The notes under the pieces were generated by a model. The model saw only the letters and a list, made by a program, of their open reading frames with translations, had not been told where the DNA came from and did not search any database. 27,187 bases of DNA from Spirochaeta sp. (lineage in GTDB: Bacteria > Spirochaetota > Spirochaetia > DSM-27196 > Alkalispirochaetaceae): contig SKHA01000291.1 of NCBI GenBank assembly GCA_007117185.1, positions 1-27,187 on the forward strand, read 5' to 3'. Positions 21,995 through 27,187 of the stretch are shown piece by piece. A program made the translations under genes and the position numbers. Each line of letters begins with the position of its first letter. Positions within the stretch are counted from its first letter, which is position 1.

Positions 21995-23809
21995 TCAGCC
22001 TCCCCGCAGCCCTGAGGTCAACCCGGTACCGGTTATCTTCTGCAACACCATGGTGAGCACAGCGATAATCACTACTATGACCACGACAACCGCGTTAGCC
22101 AGCTGGGTATACCCATAGTCGATGTAACGAAGAACCTGTGTCGTCAACAGTTCCAACCCCGGCGTCGCCAGAAAGATCACAAGAACCAGCTCTTTCATTC
22201 CGGAAATGAACGGTAAGATTACGCCAGTTACCAGAGTCTTTTTGAGTATCGGGATCACGATGCGGGTGATCCGTTTCCACCACGACGCACCACACACCAT
22301 TGCTGCTTCTTCCGGTTCACGGCCCAGTTGCATCATTGCGGCGGTACCCGTCCGCGCTGCGAAGGGAAGATAGTTGATTCCCATTGCCAGGACGATCAAC
22401 CAGATCGTTCCGTAGAGGCTCGGAATCGGTCCGCGACGCACGGCGAAGAGGGTGAGGTAAGCGGCACCGAACCCGATCGTGGGAACCAGATAGGGCATGA
22501 ACGAAAGCTGACGCAGATACAGTGCGACTCTTGATGTGGAATATCGCACCGAGACGTAACCGATGAATGTGCCCAGGGTTCCCGAAATGATCGCCGCCAG
22601 CGTTACAATCCGCAGGCTGTTCCAGGCAGCACGGATGACATCCGGGTTACGAAACAATCCTGGTTGACCTGGAAACTGGGGAATGGACCGGCCGATCCAA
22701 TAGATCAGGGTGAAGTTCTCCCTTCGGAAGACTCCCGGCGCACGGGTTATTGTGGAAAGCACCAGTGCCGCCAGGGGCAGAACCAGCGATACGAGAATTA
22801 CTCCGTACACGAACATCCCTGCCGGAACAACCAGCGGCCCCAGTCGAGAAGGTGTCTGGGACCCCCCTTTTCCGGTTACCGTCACGAAACGACGTGCTTC
22901 GCGGACGAAATACACGTCAACACTGACAGCCAGAACACCCAACAGGATAATCACGGCGGTCAAAACGCCTGCTGGTCCCGCCTCACCCCGCTGAATTGTA
23001 CCGTACAGAGAGGTTCCCAGGACGGTGTAGTTCACCGGCGACCCGAGCAGATAAGGAGTTCCGAATGAGCCAATCGTCCTGGCCAGGATGAGCAGACCCG
23101 ACGACATCAACGCTGGCAGCAGGAGGGGCAAGACGATTCTTCGCAGAATCGCTGTTCGGGATGCACCCACCACCCGCGCGGATTCCTCCAACTGTGCGTC
23201 CACCGACTGGAGCGCGCCGCCGAACAACAGAAACGCCAGAGGAAAGAGGCTGAAAGTGAGAGTAATCACAATCGGAACGGCCCCATAGGAAAACCAGTTA
23301 GGCAGGGAAAAACCCAACCCCTCGGCGATTCCCAGAGACCCGGCAATACGCCGGTTCTTGAAGAGGGTGAGCCATGCCAGGGCAAAGGTCCACGCCGGGG
23401 CGATATACGGTATGACCATGACTCTGCTCAATGTCTTGCGGCCTGGAAAATCTGTCCGTACCAGTATCCAGGCCAGAACGAAACCGATGAGAACTGAACC
23501 GACCAGGACGGAAATCGAAACAACGAGCGTCCTGACCAGGGGCCTCCAGAACAGGACACTGCTGATTCGCGACTGGAAGACCCGTTGTATGTAGGCAACG
23601 GTGAGGTGTCCCGGTTCAAGACCAAGTCTTGCGGCGTCGCGAAACTGGACACGAACTCCGCTGGCAAGCATGGAGAGAACCGGACCAAGAACAAGGTATG
23701 TCAGGACGACGACCAGAACTGCCGCAATAATGGCTGTCGGATCGTGGCGGAGACGGACCAGCCCTCGGGCCAGTCCGCTCCTCAGTGTTGGGGTTCTATC
23801 TACCGGCAT
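21995..23809 (-). CDS. ABC transporter permease, fused double-domain (second importer)
   Basis: A 604-residue inner-membrane protein with about 12 helices in two permease halves. EAA loops are EESARVVGASRTAILRRIVL (about 205) and EEAAMVCGASWWKRITRIVI (about 510). Its start overlaps the end of the binding-protein gene by 14 bp, without a good ribosome-binding site, so translation is probably coupled. Shared blocks with the permease at 1945-3741 (PGLFRNP, NSLRI, LP-F-RTG, GASW) show paralogy. It forms the channel for the binding protein at 23796-24956. Confidence 0.9.
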   Translation of the reverse strand: MPVDRTPTLRSGLARGLVRLRHDPTAIIAAVLVVVLTYLVLGPVLSMLASGVRVQFRDAARLGLEPGHLTVAYIQRVFQSRISSVLFWRPLVRTLVVSISVLVGSVLIGFVLAWILVRTDFPGRKTLSRVMVIPYIAPAWTFALAWLTLFKNRRIAGSLGIAEGLGFSLPNWFSYGAVPIVITLTFSLFPLAFLLFGGALQSVDAQLEESARVVGASRTAILRRIVLPLLLPALMSSGLLILARTIGSFGTPYLLGSPVNYTVLGTSLYGTIQRGEAGPAGVLTAVIILLGVLAVSVDVYFVREARRFVTVTGKGGSQTPSRLGPLVVPAGMFVYGVILVSLVLPLAALVLSTITRAPGVFRRENFTLIYWIGRSIPQFPGQPGLFRNPDVIRAAWNSLRIVTLAAIISGTLGTFIGYVSVRYSTSRVALYLRQLSFMPYLVPTIGFGAAYLTLFAVRRGPIPSLYGTIWLIVLAMGINYLPFAARTGTAAMMQLGREPEEAAMVCGASWWKRITRIVIPILKKTLVTGVILPFISGMKELVLVIFLATPGLELLTTQVLRYIDYGYTQLANAVVVVIVVIIAVLTMVLQKITGTGLTSGLRGG

Positions 23810-24956
23810 TCATCAGCCACAGATCAAGAATATCCTGACCGATCGCCCAGGTGAGCTCGTCATCCAACTGAACCAGCTGGGGTTGCCAGGCCGCCCACGA
23901 ACCAAGCTCGTCGTCGGCGTGAACGCCAACCTGCGGGTTGGGTGAGTACCCACCCAGATCTTCCAGCACCCATGGACCAACACCTTCTTCTGTCAGGAGA
24001 AAGCGTACGAATAGCCGTGCCGCGTTGGGGTTGGGACCGCCATTCACTACTGCCACATGGGTACCGCTGGCGTAACCGATGAAGGGATCAATATCGAAAT
24101 TGACTGCCAGGCGCAAATCTTTGGTTTCGTTGTCCCGGTGTTTGGTATAGACATAGAATCCCAGGGGAGCATCGGACTGACCGGCTGCACCGACGGCGTC
24201 TCCAACATCTCCATCGCTGCGCAGTACTACCGGATCGTTCTTGAAGAATCGCAATAGAAACTCCCACCCGGCGTTTTCCTCGGTCAACTGAATTTCTCTT
24301 CCAAAGTGGGCACGATAGGCTCGCGCCAGCGCGTCGTGTTCCCGGGTGAGAGCGGCGAAAAATCCTATGTTGGACGGTGTGGTAGCAGGGTCTCGGAGCA
24401 TCACCTTACCCCTCCACTCCGGTTCGGTGAGTTGCCAGATGTTTGTAATCGGCGGGGCATCGTGGCTGTCGGTGTTGTATCCGAATATTCGCTGTTCCAG
24501 TCGATACGTCAGTGGGTTTTGAAACTCTCTGGGAAAGATTGAAGCCAGATCTTCGGGAACCCAGTTGGTGACATAGCCCTGAGGAATCAGCTCGTTTACC
24601 AGAACCGGGCCATCACTGATACCGATCACGTCAACCTGGATGTTACCCGCGTCAACTTCGCGACGTACGCGCTCGATCTGCTCCGGGTTGCTCATCTTTG
24701 TTGCACTTACGGGTATTCCGTAGGCAGCTTCGAAGTTGGCGGCAACACGCTCGATCCTGCTGGAAGTATCGTATACAACCAGCTGTCCCTCGGCCTGCGC
24801 AGCTGCGACCAATGCTTCATAACTGTAGACTTCCGGCGCGGCCGTTACCGTCGGTGCCGGTGATGCGCCCCGGTCTTCGCGGGATCCACCTGCAAAGGCA
24901 GGCATACTCAGCGTCAGAGCTGCAACCAGCACGGTGAGTACTCGTGTTTTCGTCAT
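23796..24956 (-). CDS. ABC transporter substrate-binding protein (second importer)
   Basis: A 386-residue periplasmic binding protein. ATG 24956 (MTKTRVLTVLVAAL) is chosen since GGAGGT lies 7 nt upstream and a signal peptide follows, ending AFAGGSRE. The mature part has LVVYDTSSRIERVAANFEAAYG, IQVDVIGISDG, LTEPEWRGKVMLRDPATTPSN and PNPNAARLFVRFLL, the pattern of the FbpA/AfuA group. The end PNPNxA-L is shared with the first binding protein (NPNGAKLVISWLL). The adjacent Tyr pair of ferric-binding FbpA is not seen (GFYVYTK is the nearest), so iron is not an assured ligand. It is the first gene of an operon of four: binding protein, permease, ATPase and tandem HAD. Confidence 0.88.
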   Translation of the reverse strand: MTKTRVLTVLVAALTLSMPAFAGGSREDRGASPAPTVTAAPEVYSYEALVAAAQAEGQLVVYDTSSRIERVAANFEAAYGIPVSATKMSNPEQIERVRREVDAGNIQVDVIGISDGPVLVNELIPQGYVTNWVPEDLASIFPREFQNPLTYRLEQRIFGYNTDSHDAPPITNIWQLTEPEWRGKVMLRDPATTPSNIGFFAALTREHDALARAYRAHFGREIQLTEENAGWEFLLRFFKNDPVVLRSDGDVGDAVGAAGQSDAPLGFYVYTKHRDNETKDLRLAVNFDIDPFIGYASGTHVAVVNGGPNPNAARLFVRFLLTEEGVGPWVLEDLGGYSPNPQVGVHADDELGSWAAWQPQLVQLDDELTWAIGQDILDLWLMNAGR

Positions 24957-25050
24957 TGTTTCTACCTCCACCGCTACCATGGAGGTGAAACGTTAGAATT
25001 TGGTTCGATACCGGTTAAATTCTGATTAGCTTTTCATTGCGTTCGGGTGC

Positions 25051-26631
25051 TCATTGTCGAGATTGCCCGCTGAAGGAGAACCCGATTCCAACGTCCCACC
25101 CCCAATTCAGGTGGTCCCATGCGTCCCGGGGGTAGGGAATACCGGTGGGTTCATACCCTGGTTGGTCTGTCTCTGAGTTCCACAGGTAAATATCCCGCTC
25201 GAGTATCCGCTGACCCGCCGGCCAGTTGTACTGCACATCCAACCCGAAACGAACGGTCAAGCGGCGATGATGCGCTCGAAACATCACCCTCCCTCCTGCA
25301 GAGGCGAAGTTCTGGGACATCCACTCGAGATCGGTACCGAAGGCGGTATCGATGACGTCACCGTTGGGCAGACGAAACAGATAGAACGTTTCGGTATACC
25401 CCAGCGTTCCCAGTACCGAGATATCCTGTCGCCACGCCCTTCGGTTCCGTTCCAGCAGACGGATACCCCCATGCAGGAAGATGGTATTGGATGCTTCCAC
25501 CTCTACGGTGTAGTTCTCCTCAATGAGTGCCTGCAGCCCTGCTTCAGTGGATTCGTAGGAGAAACCCCTGAAGAAATTGCCGGAGCTGGTTCGGATCCCC
25601 CCGCCAATCAACAAGAACCGGGGAAAATCGACATCCACAGACAGCGTTACCCCTGACGTCGACGCGAAGCCGGACCGCTCTCGCTCCGGCTGGGGAAAAT
25701 TCCACTGCACAAACCCGGGAACAATGGCAACGATGGGTGCTCGTCCCGGGACAGCGGCAGTCTGCCGAGACCACCCGCGGGGAGCATCGGTTTCACCCTG
25801 TTGATTCGCGACTGTGGATTCCGGAGGCACCGGCTCGGCCACAGCAGGTTCTTCCGTGGGTACTTCATCCAAAACCGGGTGCTGTTTCGCTGCGTCCTCG
25901 ATCTCAGGTATTCCAACAGAAAAACGGACTTCCTCGCGCCCGTCCTCGCTGACCAGAATCGTTTGCGCAAATACTCTCTCCCCGGCAGAGGGACCCTCCA
26001 ATACTTCGATCTCAACCCGGCGGTTGCCCACCAGGACGCGGTCGATCTCTCTCAATGTACGCCCAACCACCGTACCATCCAGGATGACCAGGTATTCCCC
26101 GGCTGTTGCGGCAGTATTCACCAGATCGATACGACCGTAGGCAATCCGTTGTCCGCTGAACGCCCCCAGCAGCTCCGCAGCCAACTCGTCGGCCACGTCG
26201 AATGTATCGAACAGCGATACCGCCACCGCGTCCCGTTCCAGGGTCACCGCATCTTCTTCGCGACTGTAAACCGAGAGCGAGAACACAGTGGTGCCGTCAT
26301 TGCGAACAGAGACCTCGCCAAAGACAACGTAGTCAAGTTGTTCCGTTTCCGCGAGTGATGCCGCTGCGGCAACGCCGACAATCTGTGTTCGTGTTGTTGG
26401 ACGAGGTCGGACCACATAACGACCGATGAGCCGCAACGTCAATTCCAGGTTGTCGGCGATGACCACAGCCAGCGCTTGCGATCTGGTATCCTCGTCGGGA
26501 GCGACAGGAACAGCCACCGCAATCCACGGCCGGGTTACGTCACGGGCCTGCGCGTGAATCTCTACAGATATCGTGAGGCCAACCAGAAGTGCCGTCACCA
26601 GCCCCGCAACCACCGACACCCGAATATTCAT
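25051..26631 (-). CDS. Probable outer-membrane protein with TolB/CsgG-like N-terminal part
   Basis: I do not recognise a named family. Start ATG 26631 (MNIRVSVVAGLVTALLVGL) gives a normal signal peptide; ATG 26646 would add five residues. Residues about 30-170 alternate strands and helices in a way that resembles TolB-N/CsgG-like domains (WIAVAVPVAP, ADNLELTLRLIGRYVV, YVVFGEVSVRNDGTTVFSLSVY). A Pro/Glu-rich linker (about 255-300) follows. The C-terminal part (about 300-526) is rich in amphipathic strands with aromatic ends (SGVTLSVDVDFPRFLLIGGG, ILGTLGYTETFYLF-like stretches, WDVGIGFSFSG) and probably forms a beta barrel. The final residues lack the perfect terminal Phe. A promoter sits just upstream; the gene is monocistronic. 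Confidence 0.7.
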   Translation of the reverse strand: MNIRVSVVAGLVTALLVGLTISVEIHAQARDVTRPWIAVAVPVAPDEDTRSQALAVVIADNLELTLRLIGRYVVRPRPTTRTQIVGVAAAASLAETEQLDYVVFGEVSVRNDGTTVFSLSVYSREEDAVTLERDAVAVSLFDTFDVADELAAELLGAFSGQRIAYGRIDLVNTAATAGEYLVILDGTVVGRTLREIDRVLVGNRRVEIEVLEGPSAGERVFAQTILVSEDGREEVRFSVGIPEIEDAAKQHPVLDEVPTEEPAVAEPVPPESTVANQQGETDAPRGWSRQTAAVPGRAPIVAIVPGFVQWNFPQPERERSGFASTSGVTLSVDVDFPRFLLIGGGIRTSSGNFFRGFSYESTEAGLQALIEENYTVEVEASNTIFLHGGIRLLERNRRAWRQDISVLGTLGYTETFYLFRLPNGDVIDTAFGTDLEWMSQNFASAGGRVMFRAHHRRLTVRFGLDVQYNWPAGQRILERDIYLWNSETDQPGYEPTGIPYPRDAWDHLNWGWDVGIGFSFSGQSRQ

Positions 26632-26641
26632 GACGGATATG

Positions 26642-26671
26642 ATCATATAAGCGTGATGGCGATAAGCACAA
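26642..26671 (-). promoter_or_regulatory. Candidate promoter of the 26631 gene
   Basis: On the minus strand TTGTGC (26671-26666) and TATGAT (26647-26642) are separated by 18 bp. Transcription would start near 26635, only a few bases before the ATG at 26631, and no ribosome-binding site is visible, so the mRNA may be leaderless. Confidence 0.4.
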
Positions 26672-26775
26672 GCCTGGTGAAAGGACCATGGAAACTGGTA
26701 CGTAGAATCGATAAAGGAGTTATCTGGAATTTTTCCACACGGTAGTGCTCACCGTTCTTTGTTTTCCGGGTGCGC
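26648..26775. other. Intergenic region without a recognised gene
   Basis: Apart from the promoter noted at 26642-26671, this stretch between the outer-membrane protein gene and the tRNA-Arg repeat unit shows only short self-complementary pieces (for example GATAA/TTATC near 26710-26725). Open frames here are short and lack start signals. Confidence 0.5.
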
Positions 26776-26815
26776 AAAAAAAGAGCAGGAAGCTGCATTT
26801 TGCAACCTCCTGCTC
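26776..26815 (-). terminator. Hairpin terminator behind the tRNA-Arg repeat copy
   Basis: On the minus strand GAGCAGGA-type arms (26815-26808 with 26790-26783, continuing inward through TGCA/TGCA) are followed by seven T residues (26782-26776). The hairpin sequence differs from the one behind the real tRNA, but its position relative to the copied tRNA end is the same. Confidence 0.85.
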
Positions 26816-27015
26816 TCTACGTGCCCAAGTGGACTCGCCCTTCTCTCGCCGTCGTCCTGACGGCTCGCTCCGGGCCGCCTTCGTCGCTGCCGTCGCCATC
26901 CATGGCGACTCTTCCTCGCTTCCGCTCGGCGCTCCTCGGTTTCGAGTCCACGGCATAAAAAAAGCTGGGAGCTCCCTTTCAGGAACTCCCAGCTCTACGT
27001 GCCCAAGTGGACTCG
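26815..27015. repeat. 178-bp-period direct repeat of the tRNA-Arg 3' end with structured spacer
   Basis: The last 17 bases of tRNA-Arg plus six following bases occur twice, identically over 23 bp, at 26815-26837 and 26993-27015, exactly 178 bp apart. Each copy is followed (minus strand) by a hairpin and a seven-T terminator. Between them lies a GC-rich section with perfect hairpins at 26892-26909 (8-bp arms) and 26848-26864 (6-bp arms). The inverted partner at 26943-26956 can pair with the copied tRNA end (9 bp, a three-base bulge, then 5 bp). No coding signal supports the open frames across it. Confidence 0.85.
26957..26994 (-). terminator. Hairpin terminator behind tRNA-Arg
   Basis: On the minus strand AGCTGGGA (26994-26987) pairs with TCCCAGCT (26970-26963), extended by GTTCC/GGAGC-type pairs, and is followed by seven T residues (26963-26957). 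It would end the tRNA-Ser/tRNA-Arg transcript unless read-through gives the repeat RNA. Confidence 0.88.
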
Positions 27016-27071
27016 AACCACCGGCCTTTAGATCCGCAATCTAACGCTCTATCCAACTGAGCTATGGGCAC
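26998..27071 (-). tRNA. tRNA-Arg (anticodon GCG)
   Basis: Minus strand, 74 nt including discriminator G. The acceptor GTGCCCA/TGGGCAC is perfect, the D-arm is GCTC...GAGC, the anticodon stem TTAGA/TCTAA holds the loop TTGCGGA, giving anticodon GCG (Arg CGC/CGU), and the T-arm is GGTGG-TTCGAGT-CCACT. CCA is not encoded. Most bacteria decode this box with an ACG (inosine) anticodon, so G34 is notable. It lies downstream of tRNA-Ser(GCT), with a hairpin in the spacer (27078-27094). Confidence 0.95.
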
Positions 27072-27103
27072 AAAATTGGGATGCCTGGCATCCCTCACAC
27101 TCG

Positions 27104-27187
27104 CGGAGGGGGTGGGATTCGAACCCACGGTACCCGGTTAGGGTACAACTCCTTAGCAGGGAGCCCGATTCGACCACTCTCGCACCC
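27104..27187 (-). tRNA. tRNA-Ser (anticodon GCT), 5' end beyond the right edge
   Basis: Minus strand class II tRNA. The window contains all but about the first four bases of the acceptor stem (the 3' strand CCCCTCC is present, with discriminator G at 27104). The anticodon stem GCTCC/GGAGT holds the loop CTGCTAA, anticodon GCT (Ser AGC/AGU). The variable arm GTACCC/GGGTAC and the bases around it are identical over about 20 nt to those of tRNA-Ser(GGA) at 17910-17997. CCA is not encoded. Confidence 0.93.

Noticed and set aside
24990..25025. AT-rich semi-palindrome upstream of the second importer (AATTT...AAATT)
   Set aside because: Only the outer five bases pair; the centre does not, so it is not a convincing operator.
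26720..26956. 78-residue Arg/Ser-rich open frame across the tRNA-Arg repeat unit (minus strand)
   Set aside because: It runs through a terminator, hairpins and the copied tRNA region, has no ribosome-binding site and is best explained by the structured repeat. A protamine-like peptide as proposed for the E. coli tyrT repeat is possible but not supported here.

Overview
The window looks like a chromosomal segment of a moderately GC-rich free-living spirochaete (Spirochaetales, Spirochaeta/Alkalispirochaeta-like). The support is indirect. The two solute-binding proteins have signal peptides ending in FASGARE and FAGGSRE, a style common in spirochaetal binding proteins. The receiver-PAS-PAS protein is of a type common in that group. 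No rRNA or species marker is present, so the assignment is an inference.

Layout, left to right. (1) 1-4887: a partial inositol-monophosphatase-family gene on the minus strand is divergent from a three-gene ABC importer of the FbpABC/AfuABC type (binding protein, fused double permease, ATPase). The short divergent region holds a good promoter and a palindrome. (2) 4888-5183: a very GC-rich spacer with three consecutive hairpins. (3) 5184-9561: a tightly packed plus-strand operon of a membrane protein, a divergent SAM-hydrolase (DUF62)-type protein, an exported YD-repeat-like protein and a sensor histidine kinase. An OmpR-type response regulator converges on the kinase and overlaps its 3' end by 35 bp. 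(4) 10278-11187: direct repeats, a BON-domain protein, a strong bidirectional terminator and a DUF4168 protein. (5) 11234-14228, minus strand: GtrA-like and UbiA-like membrane proteins, a PfkB sugar/nucleoside kinase, a small charged protein and an RRM RNA-binding protein. (6) 14482-18107, minus strand: tRNA-Ser(CGA), tRNA-Ser(GGA), SRP RNA, dnaX, ybaB, recR and an exported thioredoxin-like protein, which includes the classical ffs-dnaX-ybaB-recR order. (7) 18152-19339: a receiver-PAS-PAS protein. (8) 19495-24956, minus strand: a second, paralogous ABC importer followed by a tandem-HAD protein. (9) 25051-26631: a probable outer-membrane protein. (10) 26776-27187: tRNA-Arg with a downstream 178-bp repeat of its own 3' end, then a tRNA-Ser(GCT) cut by the window edge.

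Functional reading. Both ABC systems sit beside a gene of a phosphatase superfamily (IMPase in one, tandem HAD in the other). Neither binding protein shows the adjacent Tyr pair that ferric-binding FbpA proteins use. Uptake of phosphorylated organic compounds followed by dephosphorylation, as known for AfuABC hexose-phosphate importers, is therefore at least as likely as iron uptake. This is inference. The most unusual nucleotide-level structure is the tRNA-Arg 3'-end duplication with its own hairpins and terminator, which resembles in design the rtT repeats behind E. coli tyrT.
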